From Saprospiraceae bacterium (lineage in GTDB: Bacteria; Bacteroidota; Bacteroidia; Chitinophagales; Saprospiraceae), in NCBI GenBank assembly GCA_016710625.1, contig JADJVK010000031.1, positions 1 through 31,152 on the forward strand: a stretch of DNA of 31,152 bases, written 5' to 3'. The position numbers and the translations under genes were made by a program. Positions 23,143 through 31,152 of this stretch are shown piece by piece. The stretch's first letter is position 1, and every line of letters begins with the position of its first letter. A model generated the notes under the pieces. The model ran no database searches. It worked only from the letters and a program-made list of their open reading frames with translations, and was not told the origin of the DNA.

Positions 23143-24438
23143 ATGGCTAAGATTTTAATCGTAGATGATGAAAGTAGTATTAGACGAGTTTTTAGAGATA
23201 TTCTAGAGCACGAAAAATATACTGTAGATGAAGCAGCTGATGGCATGGATGCCTTAGCTAAGATAGAAAAGACTAAGTATGATGTCATTATTATGGACAT
23301 CAAAATGCCTAAAATGGACGGTCTTGAAACTTTATCAAAAATCCAAAATATTTCTGCTGATGTTCCAGTAATCATGATTTCTGGACATGCCGACATCGAA
23401 ACAGCCGTTCAAGCTGTGAAAATGGGTGCTTTTGATTTTATTTCCAAACCTTTAGATTTACAAAGAATTCTTATCACTATTCGCAATGCGATGGAGAAAT
23501 TGGAATTGAATACGGAAATCAAAGTCCTAAAAAGGAAAGTTGGTCAAAACAAAGTACAAGAAATAGTTGGAGGCTCTTCTGCAATCAATAAAGTTAAAAA
23601 AGAAATAGATAAAGTAGCACCGATGGATGCTAGAGTACTGATCACTGGTCCGAATGGAACAGGTAAGGAACTTGTAGCAAGATGGGTTCATGCAAAAAGC
23701 AATAGGGCAAACAGACCTTTAGTGGAAGTGAATTGTGCTGCAATTCCTTCAGAACTAATTGAAAGTGAATTGTTTGGGCATATGAAAGGCTCTTTTACAG
23801 GGGCTGTGAAAGACCATCCAGGTAAGTTCGAGCAGGCTCATGGTGGTACGATTTTCTTAGATGAGATTGGCGATATGAGTTTGAGTGCTCAAGCTAAAGT
23901 ATTGAGAGCATTGCAAGAAAAAAAGATATCCAGAGTTGGAGGGGACAAAGAAATTGATGTAGATGTCAGAGTAATTGCTGCTACCAATAAAGATTTGCTT
24001 CACGAAATCGAATTAGGAAATTTTAGAGAAGATTTATATTACAGATTAGCAGTAGTATTAATTGAAGTACCTGCTTTAAGTAAAAGAAAAGATGATATCC
24101 CTTCATTGGTTGAACATTTTATCAAACAAATTTGTGATGAATATGGAACAGCACCAGTGAAAGTGACCAAAGAAGCGAATAAATTATTACAATCAGTGGC
24201 TTGGAGTGGTAATATCAGAGAATTAAGAAATGTGGTGGAAAGAATGATTATTTTCTGCAATAAGGAAATTGATGATACTCTTGTCAGAGAATATGTGTTA
24301 CCTGTTGCAGCTGATGGAACTGGAACTAATAAATTGACTTTGAGGGATATTATCCGAAAATATGACAATTTTGATGACTTAGTTCATTATATGGAACAAG
24401 AATTTAATCAGGTGAAAAAAGCACCTGTTCTAAAATAA
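23143..24438 (+). CDS. NtrC-type sigma-54 activator lacking a DNA-binding domain
   Basis: 431 residues. The receiver domain (1-~120) has Asp8/Asp9, phosphoacceptor Asp52 (IIMDIKMPKMDG), Ser80 and Lys102. The AAA+ domain (~140-380) has Walker A GPNGTGKE (169-176), the sigma-54 contact loop GSFTGA (216-221), Walker B TIFLDE (236-241), arginine fingers in FREDLYYR, and sensor II GNIRELRN. It should hydrolyse ATP to open sigma-54 promoter complexes after phosphorylation. The C-terminal ~45 residues end KKAPVLK without the usual Fis-type helix-turn-helix. A terminator 26 nt after the stop shows that no such domain is hidden in another frame. No kinase lies alongside. Confidence 0.9.
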   Translation: MAKILIVDDESSIRRVFRDILEHEKYTVDEAADGMDALAKIEKTKYDVIIMDIKMPKMDGLETLSKIQNISADVPVIMISGHADIETAVQAVKMGAFDFISKPLDLQRILITIRNAMEKLELNTEIKVLKRKVGQNKVQEIVGGSSAINKVKKEIDKVAPMDARVLITGPNGTGKELVARWVHAKSNRANRPLVEVNCAAIPSELIESELFGHMKGSFTGAVKDHPGKFEQAHGGTIFLDEIGDMSLSAQAKVLRALQEKKISRVGGDKEIDVDVRVIAATNKDLLHEIELGNFREDLYYRLAVVLIEVPALSKRKDDIPSLVEHFIKQICDEYGTAPVKVTKEANKLLQSVAWSGNIRELRNVVERMIIFCNKEIDDTLVREYVLPVAADGTGTNKLTLRDIIRKYDNFDDLVHYMEQEFNQVKKAPVLK

Positions 24439-24464
24439 ATTTATACAAAATACAAAATCGGGAG

Positions 24465-24498
24465 ATGCCTTATTAATTTTTTAGTAAGGCATTTTTTA
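24465..24498 (+). terminator. Rho-independent terminator after NtrC-like gene
   Basis: Bases 24465-24476 pair with 24481-24492 (12 bp, one G-U, core ATGCCTTA/TAAGGCAT) around TTTT, followed by six T. It abuts the stop of the convergent pbpC gene. The minus-strand reading has no T-tract after the stem. Confidence 0.85.
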
Positions 24499-26217
24499 TT
24501 TATTGACAATTTCGAAATCTTGTTCCAATCGATTTCCATTTTTATCAACTAACGTTATTCTATGTTTTCCAGTCGATGGATGTAAGGATATTTCGTGAAA
24601 ATCAGTCGTCGTACCGATATAAGTGTTGTCTAAATTCCAATAAATGCTATTTTTAATGTCTTTGTGGGTAGCTTTGAAAATGGTAGCTCCCGGCTTTCCA
24701 TCCAATTGGATAGGAACATAAATTCTAGAATTTTGTCGTGGATATATTAGTTGCAAGGGCATTTCTACCTGATTCACAATTTCACAACCGGCTTTAAAAG
24801 GCGGAAGCGGAAGGTAGTTTGGATTTTTTGCTTTGTTGTAATATTCTTCAACTGGAGGCAAAACGAACCAACTTTTACTAATCATTTTAAAGGTTTCCAT
24901 ACATTTATCAGTTACTCTAAAACTTTGCGAAGAATCTAAATGTACAATTTGATGATATGGACAAGCCTTCATTTTTGAATAACCTTTTGTCACCCAATGC
25001 TTTTCTTTCGGACAATAATCCAAAGGTAAATAGCCACTGTTTTTACATAAATCTACTTCTACCAAATCATTTGCTGGCATATCAAACCATTCTGTATTGG
25101 GCAAAATATCGAAGATGTCAAATAGGATAGGAGCAGCAGCTTCGACACCAATTAGCCCAGGACGACCTTCCCCATCTGCATTTCCTACCCAAACTCCGAC
25201 CGCATATTTCGGATTCACCCCCACCGACCAAGCATCTCTATACCCAAAACTAGTACCAGTCTTCCAAGCAACTTTTTTATTCTGTTGGTACAATTCCCAA
25301 TTTCCGTAATTATCGGGTCTTTCAATTTGTGTCATTGCTTCGAATGCCAACCAAATAGCACCAGCACCCACTAAATTTGGTGCTTTATTGAGTTTTTTTG
25401 AGGAACTTTTTACTTCTTCACTATAGAAAGTTGCATTTTTCCAATCCTCCCAATCGTATTTATCTTCATATTTTGAAAAATGATTTAAGGTCCTTGCTAG
25501 TTTTGAATAGACATTCGTAATATCCCAAAGACTGGTTTCCGCTCCGCCCAAAATAATCGGTAGTCCATAATGAGAGGGTGGAAAATTTAAAGTTTTCAAC
25601 CCCATTTTCTTTAAATTAAAATGAAATTTTTCCATCCCATAATCTTGTAAAAGTCGGATATATGGAACATTTAAGGATCTTGCCAAAGCTCTTTTGACAG
25701 GAACGACGCCATCGAAGGTAGAAAAGTAGTTTTCTGGCTCATAGCCGTAAATATTTACTGGCACATCAGAGATCAATGATTCCATTGAAATCTGCCCATT
25801 TTCCAACATTAACGATGTTAACAAGGGCTTAAATATACTTCCGCTCCCTCTGGGTGAATTAATAATGTCCACCTGTTCTCCATGTTCCTCACCGCATCCT
25901 ACAATGTTACCTACATATGCCAGCACTTTCCCTGTTTCGATTTCAATAACAATGGCAGCACCATTGTGAATGCCATTCCCTTTTAGGGTTTGATGGTGCC
26001 GATACAAAATGTCTTGGACTCTTTCCTGCAACTTACTATCAATTGTTGTGATCTGTTTTGTGATTTGTTCTTGATTTTGAAATTTTTCTGATGAAATTCT
26101 ATCCAGAAGATGAGGGGCTATTTGAGGAAGCGGGTTGGGTTTGTCAGGCAAAGATTCAAGTTTGGAGAGTTCTAGTGTCGTTTGGTCTATCACTGCTTTT
26201 TCATGAAGAATTTCCAA
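24496..26217 (-). CDS. pbpC: Penicillin-binding protein 1C, transpeptidase part (frameshifted)
   Basis: 573 residues in the frame that continues the glycosyltransferase part. After LEILHEKAVIDQTTLELSKL comes the transpeptidase domain with SIFK (active-site Ser of SxxK, in SGSIFKPLLTS), SLN in RSLNVPYIR, and KTG in WKTGTSFGYRDAW. The last ~85 residues (LIYPRQNSRIYVPIQLDGKP onward) are the PBP1C-specific BiPBP_C domain. It crosslinks peptidoglycan stem peptides in the periplasm. An ATG at 26238 would start a 580-residue protein without membrane anchor, which is unlikely to be native. The usual partner gene, an alpha-2-macroglobulin-like protein, is not adjacent. Confidence 0.88.
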   Translation of the reverse strand: MEILHEKAVIDQTTLELSKLESLPDKPNPLPQIAPHLLDRISSEKFQNQEQITKQITTIDSKLQERVQDILYRHHQTLKGNGIHNGAAIVIEIETGKVLAYVGNIVGCGEEHGEQVDIINSPRGSGSIFKPLLTSLMLENGQISMESLISDVPVNIYGYEPENYFSTFDGVVPVKRALARSLNVPYIRLLQDYGMEKFHFNLKKMGLKTLNFPPSHYGLPIILGGAETSLWDITNVYSKLARTLNHFSKYEDKYDWEDWKNATFYSEEVKSSSKKLNKAPNLVGAGAIWLAFEAMTQIERPDNYGNWELYQQNKKVAWKTGTSFGYRDAWSVGVNPKYAVGVWVGNADGEGRPGLIGVEAAAPILFDIFDILPNTEWFDMPANDLVEVDLCKNSGYLPLDYCPKEKHWVTKGYSKMKACPYHQIVHLDSSQSFRVTDKCMETFKMISKSWFVLPPVEEYYNKAKNPNYLPLPPFKAGCEIVNQVEMPLQLIYPRQNSRIYVPIQLDGKPGATIFKATHKDIKNSIYWNLDNTYIGTTTDFHEISLHPSTGKHRITLVDKNGNRLEQDFEIVNK

Positions 26218-26938
26218 AAAGATGATTCCTTTTTTCAAGAAGCATTGCTCTATTTTTTCCAGGATGCACTAATGAAGGATTATTGGGTAAAACTGCCATT
26301 AGAGCGGCTTCTGCCCAACTCAACAAGTTAGGTTTTTTGCCAAAATATCGCCAACTAGCTGCTTCTAGTCCTACTACATTGCCACCGAATGGGGCATGAG
26401 AAGCATATAAATTAAGTATTTCATTTTTGGTATATCCAAATTCTAATCGAGTAACTAAAAGGAGTTCTATCAATTTTTCCCAAAGTGTTCTAGATGGGTT
26501 TTTTCTAGATAATCTAATGGTTTGCATAGAGATAGTACTACCTCCACTGACCACATGACCATTTTTAACATTGCTTATGAAGGCTCGACAAAGACTTATC
26601 GGGTCGAATCCTGGATGGTAATAAAATCTTTTATCTTCGAAATTAATCAAACAAGTGATGTATTTTTTGGGTAAGGAGTCACTATTCGGAAAACGCCATT
26701 GCCCATCTTTAGCGATTCTTGCCCCCAATAAATTTTGTTGCTCATCTTCCAAAACAATGCAAACTGGATCAGAAAATAAAGGCTTTGGTAACGAGAAATA
26801 GTAAAAAAGAAATAATAAAACTAGGCAGGAATAATTAATCCATTTGTATTTTCCATTCAAAAACTGATACCACCTGTAGTGATTCAAATGATCACCAAAG
26901 ATTTTAATGGTTGACAGTATTTTATTTTTGAAATCCAC
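26201..26938 (-). CDS. pbpC: Penicillin-binding protein 1C, glycosyltransferase part (frameshifted)
   Basis: 245 codons from a GTG start. A membrane anchor (~34-50) precedes a GT51 transglycosylase domain: INFEDKRFYYHPG with catalytic Glu101, GGSTISMQ (132-139), RLEFGYTKNEILNLY, and APFGGNVVGLEAASWRYFGK. The frame breaks at five T on the minus strand (plus-strand A5, 26216-26220). With four T it reads EKRNHLLEILHEKAVIDQ and continues into the transpeptidase part. The joined protein has 813 residues, normal for PBP1C. It polymerises lipid II into glycan chains. It lies downstream of pdhC but behind a terminator. Confidence 0.88.
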   Translation of the reverse strand: MDFKNKILSTIKIFGDHLNHYRWYQFLNGKYKWINYSCLVLLFLFYYFSLPKPLFSDPVCIVLEDEQQNLLGARIAKDGQWRFPNSDSLPKKYITCLINFEDKRFYYHPGFDPISLCRAFISNVKNGHVVSGGSTISMQTIRLSRKNPSRTLWEKLIELLLVTRLEFGYTKNEILNLYASHAPFGGNVVGLEAASWRYFGKKPNLLSWAEAALMAVLPNNPSLVHPGKNRAMLLEKRNHLFGNSS

Positions 26939-26998
26939 TTTGAAAAATTAATTACAAAAATAGTCATTTTAGAAACTAAAAGAGCCTGACTTTATATC

Positions 26999-27037
26999 AA
27001 AAAAAAATGTATTGACAGTTGCTCCATCAATACATTT
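26999..27037 (-). terminator. Minus-strand terminator of pdhC
   Basis: AAATGTATTGA and TCAATACATTT (27005-27015 and 27027-27037) form 11 perfect base pairs with an 11-nt loop. On the minus strand the stem is followed by nine T (plus-strand A run 26999-27007). Confidence 0.82.
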
Positions 27038-27058
27038 CAATATTAATCTAAAAATAAA

Positions 27059-28288
27059 TTATACAAGTAATCTAAATGGCTCTTCTAGCAATCCTTTGAA
27101 AGTTTGTAAGAATTGAGCTCCAGAAACACCGTCAACCACTCTATGGTCGCAACTTAAAGTTACTTTCATAATATTTCCTGGCACCACTTGATTGTCTTTT
27201 ACAATAGGTTTTGATTGAATTGAACCAATTGCCAAAATACATGCATCTGGTGGATTGATAATTGCAGTGAACTCATCAATGTCAAACATTCCTAAATTAC
27301 TGATAGTGAATGTGTTGCCTGACATTTCTTCAGGCTGTAGTTTTCTGTCTTTTGCTTTTCCAGCCAAAGTTTTCACTTCTGTATTGATAGCTGACAATGA
27401 TTTTTGATCTGCATTTCTAATCACAGGAACCATTAATCCATCTTCAATAGCAACAGCTACGCCAATATTTATTTGGTGATTCGTACGAATACTCGTTCCC
27501 ATCCAAGATGAATTGATAACTGGATGGTTTTTAAGTGCTAAAGAAACACCTTTTACCACCATATCATTAAAAGAAACTTTTACTGGAACTACCTCATTGA
27601 TTTTTTGACGCATTTCTATCGCCTTATCCATATTAATCTCTATTGTCAAATAGAAATGAGGTGCTGTAAATTTGCTTTCACTCAATCGTTTTGCAATTAC
27701 CTTTCGCATTTGGCTAATTGGTGTATCTGTATAATCACTTGCATTTGAGCTAGTTGTAGTTGGAGTACTTGGTGCAGCTGCTGGCTGGTTACTTTGTAAA
27801 AATTGTTCAACATCTTTTTTTACAATTCTACCTTGTTCGCCACTTCCAGCCACTTTCGACAAATCAACACCACTTTCAGAAGCAATACTTTTTGCTAATG
27901 GTGATGCTTTTATTCTATCTCCAGCCTCAGCCTGACTACTATTTGCAATCGCAGTTTCAGTTGGAACGGCTTGAGAAGGAGTAATTGTCTCGGCAGGTTT
28001 TGCCACTTCAGGTGCAGCAGTTTTTGAATTTAGCAACCCAGAAATATCTTCTCCTGGTTTACCAATTATTGCCAAAATATCTCCAATATTTACATTTCCT
28101 GATTCTACACCAATATATAGTAAAGTGCCATCTTTGTAGGAATTCAATTCCATGGTGGCTTTGTCTGTTTCCACTTCAGCCAACACATCTCCAGATTCAA
28201 CTTTATCCCCCACTTTTTTCAACCATGCCACCACATTTCCTTGTTCCATTGAGTCGGTCATACGAGGCATCGTAATTATTTCAGCCAT
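27059..28288 (-). CDS. pdhC: Pyruvate dehydrogenase E2, dihydrolipoamide acetyltransferase
   Basis: 409 residues. A single N-terminal lipoyl domain carries the lipoylated Lys43 in VETDKATMEL. An Ala/Pro/Thr-rich linker is followed by the peripheral-subunit-binding domain (~125-165, RIKASPLAKSIASESGVDLS), a second linker, and the catalytic domain (~185-409) with HRVVDG (His382, Asp386) near the end. It takes acetyl groups from the E1 component and passes them to CoA, forming the core of the pyruvate dehydrogenase complex. The start fits the family exactly (MAEIITMPRM). E1 beta is encoded at 8017-9003; E1 alpha and E3 are not in the window. A 2-oxoglutarate or branched-chain E2 is less likely. 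Confidence 0.92.
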   Translation of the reverse strand: MAEIITMPRMTDSMEQGNVVAWLKKVGDKVESGDVLAEVETDKATMELNSYKDGTLLYIGVESGNVNIGDILAIIGKPGEDISGLLNSKTAAPEVAKPAETITPSQAVPTETAIANSSQAEAGDRIKASPLAKSIASESGVDLSKVAGSGEQGRIVKKDVEQFLQSNQPAAAPSTPTTTSSNASDYTDTPISQMRKVIAKRLSESKFTAPHFYLTIEINMDKAIEMRQKINEVVPVKVSFNDMVVKGVSLALKNHPVINSSWMGTSIRTNHQINIGVAVAIEDGLMVPVIRNADQKSLSAINTEVKTLAGKAKDRKLQPEEMSGNTFTISNLGMFDIDEFTAIINPPDACILAIGSIQSKPIVKDNQVVPGNIMKVTLSCDHRVVDGVSGAQFLQTFKGLLEEPFRLLV

Positions 28289-28519
28289 AATTCAATTCAA
28301 ATTTTAATCTACCAAATTAATAAGAAAGGTCGAAAATAGCACATATTTTGATTTTCGCCAAATTCATAATTTCAAATACTCTACTTTTTACTAATTTATT
28401 GAAATAAAGTTCAGTTTTTTTGTAACAATCCATCAATAAATCGTACAATAAGGGATTCAATTAAATTTTATTGTTATATATAATTTGTTGTATCAATTGG
28501 ATCTATAAATAACGATTTT

Positions 28520-31152
28520 ATGACCTTTGACAAACGAACTTTTATTTGGTGGATAGGAATAATATCTATTCTATTATTAGTTTATGTTTATTTTTTTGTG
28601 AGACTTCCATTTTCAAAGCCTGCCGTTTTTGAAGCTGTGCCAAAGTCTTCTCCCTTGCTGATTGAATGGAATCATACCGACGATTTGACGAAGTGGTTTA
28701 ATGAAATTAAAATTAATGACAAATTTGACCAAGTCTTTTTCGTAGATAAAATTATACAAAATTTAGATACCATACAAAGTATTTTTGAACCATTTCCCTT
28801 TTGGAAAAAAGCACAAACATCAGGCCATTGGTTAGCATCTGTCAATTCTGGCTCAGCAGATGATTGGAATTTATTGTTGATTGTGAAAATCCCAGATTAT
28901 AAGTTTGATATTGAGCAATTGAATACTAATGAAAATTTATCAGTAAGTTACAATCGATATCTTGGTGAGCAAATTTATAATGTTACCAGTAAAAAGAATG
29001 AATCGATTTATATTGCTTCGCAAAATGGGTTGATTTTAATGGCGAAATATCCATTGATGATCGAAGATGCTATTCGACAATTAAAAAAGCCATCCAATAG
29101 CATTATGAGAGAAAGTGCTTTTAGTGATTTGGTGAAAGAGAATAAAAATAATAAGTCTGTCAACGTCTATATTCAGTTCAGCCAGTTGCCCTTATTGCTG
29201 TCATCATTTGTTAAAGCTGAAAAGCGGAATGTATTGGATGAACTTACTGGATTAGCAACTTGGGGAAAACTAACCCTTGATTTTCAACAAAATAATATCG
29301 CAACGAATTTCAAATTTAGTTTAAATGAAAAGCATCATTTTCTAAAAGAAATTAGTTCGAAAAGCAATTTGGACCTTCAAAATATAGAGGAAATTTTGCC
29401 CAATAATACAGCGATAGCAGCGACTTTTGCAGTTGGTGACTTCGCCAGTTTTTATAACGCTGTCCAATCAGAAAGTAGTGATTTTTGGAGAAAAGAATTG
29501 TTGAAGCAAATTGGAAATCAATTTACTTTCTTAATTACAGAGCCCTATAGTGAATATTTAGATACAGAAAAATTTCTAGTCTTTAAACTAAAAAATGCAA
29601 AAGAAGCGGAGCAGATATTGGAAAAAAATGCTTCAAAATCGGGCAAATTGAAGGAGTACACCTACCAATCATTTAAAGTTGGGAGGTTGATGAGTGGCGA
29701 TGTGCTTTCTCCTTTTTTTGGTAAAGCATTTAATGATATCCAAAATCCATATTATGTAATTATCAACGATTACTTAATATTGGCGAATGCTCAAGCTGCG
29801 ATTGAAGTGTGGGTTGATAAATTCGTGGTGAACCAGACTTTGGCAAATGATGCTTATTATCAACAATTTAAAAGCAAGCAACCCAAGGAAGGAGCGATCA
29901 ATTTTTATGTCAATACCAATTACATATTACCTTGGATAGAATCCTACACTTTGCCTAATTATCATGATAAAATAAATGCTGTTTATGAACAAATCAATGC
30001 AGTAAATCATATTGGTTTTAGATCCATTAAAAATGAGGACTATTCCTTTAATGGAAGTATAGAATTGTCGAAAACAACTGACAAACCAACAACATTGGTT
30101 TGGAAAGCGAAATTGGCAGCTCCATGTAGAATGGCTCCACAAGTGATTGATAATGACTTAGATGGCAACAAAAGTATATGGATTCAAGACACTTTGAATC
30201 AACTCTATTTTATTAACAATGAAGGAAATATAGTCTGGAAACGGAATGTAAAAGAGCCAATTTTGTCTCCGATTTATCCAGTCGATTATTACAATAACCA
30301 GCAATTATACTTTATATTCAATACAACTGGGCATATTTATTTGGTGGATAAAGACGGGAATGATGTGAATTCTTTTCCAATCAATTTACAATCTCCTGCA
30401 ACAAGTGGCATGTTGGTGACTGATTTTGATAAAACAAAAGAATATACACTGTATGTCAGCTGTAAAAACACTAATATTTATGGGTATGATAAATCAGGAA
30501 AGCCATTAGAAGGATGGAATTGTAGAACTGGTATGGGAACTGTGATGGGCAGAATCAAGCATTTTCAGAAAGATAGCAAAGATTTCATGATTGCACAAAA
30601 TAAAGAAAATCAGCTAATTATGTTGAAAAGAAACGGTGGATTACGAAATGAGCCCATTGTTTTGACTGGCGAAAAGTTCTCACTTTTTGAATACCAAGCC
30701 GAAAAAGAAAATGAAAGAATTGCTACATGTGACAATTTTGGAAAAGTGTACGTTTGTAACTTCGATGGAGTTGGGTTTAACATGAGTTTTAAAGTAGGAG
30801 ATAATACTGATGTTAAGTTCAGTTTTGCGGATGTTACAGGTGATTCAAAATATGATTATAATTTATTGAGTAATAAATCAGTAGCTTGTTTTACCTATAA
30901 GAATAATATAGTAGATAATGTGTTTGAAAAGGAGTTTCCTACAAAGCTAGATGATATATTTTCAATCAAAATATTTGATGCTAAAAAGAGCAAAATTGGA
31001 CTACTAAGTAAATCTAAAAAACAAATTATTTTATTAGAAGAAGATGGAAAGATAGCTAAATCGTTTCCATTAGCTGGTACCACAAAATTTTCAATAGATA
31101 ATATTTTCAAAGATGGCTCAAAAGCGGTCGTCACTGGGTTTGACAACTATAT
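28520..31152 (+). CDS. Membrane-anchored DUF3352-like/propeller protein, 3' end beyond window
   Basis: An ATG at 28520 opens a frame that stays open to the last base, at least 877 codons. Residues ~9-27 are one transmembrane anchor (IWWIGIISILLLVYVYFFV). The following ~490 residues resemble DUF3352-type proteins (KSSPLLIEWNHTDDLTKWFN, LPNNTAIAATFAVGDFASFY), an assignment from pattern only. From about residue 520 the sequence changes to short repeated beta-blades (LVWKAKLAAPCRMAPQVIDN, NQLYFINNEGNIVWKR, TGHIYLVDKDGN, NTNIYGYDKSGKPLEGW), typical of a PQQ-like or WD-type propeller. The large domain should be periplasmic. No catalytic residues recognised; it could be a binding scaffold. Confidence 0.8.
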   Translation, partial: MTFDKRTFIWWIGIISILLLVYVYFFVRLPFSKPAVFEAVPKSSPLLIEWNHTDDLTKWFNEIKINDKFDQVFFVDKIIQNLDTIQSIFEPFPFWKKAQTSGHWLASVNSGSADDWNLLLIVKIPDYKFDIEQLNTNENLSVSYNRYLGEQIYNVTSKKNESIYIASQNGLILMAKYPLMIEDAIRQLKKPSNSIMRESAFSDLVKENKNNKSVNVYIQFSQLPLLLSSFVKAEKRNVLDELTGLATWGKLTLDFQQNNIATNFKFSLNEKHHFLKEISSKSNLDLQNIEEILPNNTAIAATFAVGDFASFYNAVQSESSDFWRKELLKQIGNQFTFLITEPYSEYLDTEKFLVFKLKNAKEAEQILEKNASKSGKLKEYTYQSFKVGRLMSGDVLSPFFGKAFNDIQNPYYVIINDYLILANAQAAIEVWVDKFVVNQTLANDAYYQQFKSKQPKEGAINFYVNTNYILPWIESYTLPNYHDKINAVYEQINAVNHIGFRSIKNEDYSFNGSIELSKTTDKPTTLVWKAKLAAPCRMAPQVIDNDLDGNKSIWIQDTLNQLYFINNEGNIVWKRNVKEPILSPIYPVDYYNNQQLYFIFNTTGHIYLVDKDGNDVNSFPINLQSPATSGMLVTDFDKTKEYTLYVSCKNTNIYGYDKSGKPLEGWNCRTGMGTVMGRIKHFQKDSKDFMIAQNKENQLIMLKRNGGLRNEPIVLTGEKFSLFEYQAEKENERIATCDNFGKVYVCNFDGVGFNMSFKVGDNTDVKFSFADVTGDSKYDYNLLSNKSVACFTYKNNIVDNVFEKEFPTKLDDIFSIKIFDAKKSKIGLLSKSKKQIILLEEDGKIAKSFPLAGTTKFSIDNIFKDGSKAVVTGFDNY

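Noticed and set aside
5997..26220. Programmed +1 ribosomal frameshifting as the cause of the five split genes
   Set aside because: The five sites share no slippery codon, stop codon context or flanking stem. They differ in base (A7, GGG, T7, ACCTC, T5), which fits random insertions better.
27760..28275. Two plus-strand ORFs of 74 and 96 codons
   Set aside because: They are the reverse strand of the pdhC linker and lipoyl domain; their Leu/Gln/His-rich composition comes from the Ala/Pro/Thr linker codons.
1..31152. CRISPR array, defence island, prophage or insertion sequence
   Set aside because: No regularly spaced direct repeats, transposase, integrase, nuclease or phage structural motifs were seen.

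Overview
The window is AT-rich DNA from a member of the Bacteroidota. The evidence is four proteins with 'PNP'-type C-terminal sorting domains of the type IX secretion system (T9SS), a GldA-like ATPase, DUF3667 and DUF983 proteins, and repeated TAnnTTTG -7 promoter boxes. Most starts are preceded by A-rich sequence rather than a Shine-Dalgarno motif. The features resemble Saprospiria/Chitinophagia-like bacteria, but I cannot place the genus. No rRNA, tRNA, CRISPR array, insertion sequence or phage gene was seen.

Layout. 1-2.8 kb: the 3' end of a DUF1501/T9SS gene, a DUF4197 lipoprotein and a secreted cyclophilin-FKBP isomerase, each closed by a strong terminator. 2.85-4.8 kb: an ECF sigma factor, a single-pass membrane protein (candidate anti-sigma factor) and a DUF983 protein, behind a canonical promoter. 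4.9-8 kb: a frameshifted DUF3667 membrane protein, a GNAT acetyltransferase and a frameshifted T9SS cargo protein. 8-11.6 kb: pdhB, gldA coupled to a small secreted protein, and a frameshifted LytTR response regulator. 11.7-21.2 kb, minus strand: mostly exported proteins (a C10 cysteine peptidase, a large Asp-box protein, three small lipoproteins), then a Rossmann-fold protein and a chloramphenicol-acetyltransferase-like protein. 21.4-24.5 kb, plus strand: a frameshifted mqo and an NtrC-type regulator without a DNA-binding domain. 24.5-28.3 kb, minus strand: a frameshifted pbpC and pdhC. From 28.5 kb: a long membrane-anchored protein open to the window edge.

How the genes relate. PdhB, PdhC and Mqo belong to central carbon metabolism (pyruvate to acetyl-CoA; malate oxidation into the quinone pool). 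The T9SS cargo, PPIase, lipoproteins and PbpC belong to the envelope and secretion. The ECF sigma unit, LytTR protein and NtrC-like protein are regulators.

The most striking pattern is that five genes are split, and every one is repaired by removing exactly one base. Three of the sites are homopolymers (A7, T7, A5). A uniform insertion-type sequencing or assembly error is the simplest reading, but it needs checking. Other items worth a look are a shared 3'-end element behind two lipoprotein genes about 7.5 kb apart, a long intergenic hairpin, a 5'-leader hairpin in front of the NtrC-like gene, and the anchored propeller-like protein at the right edge. I found no convincing new defence or mobile system.
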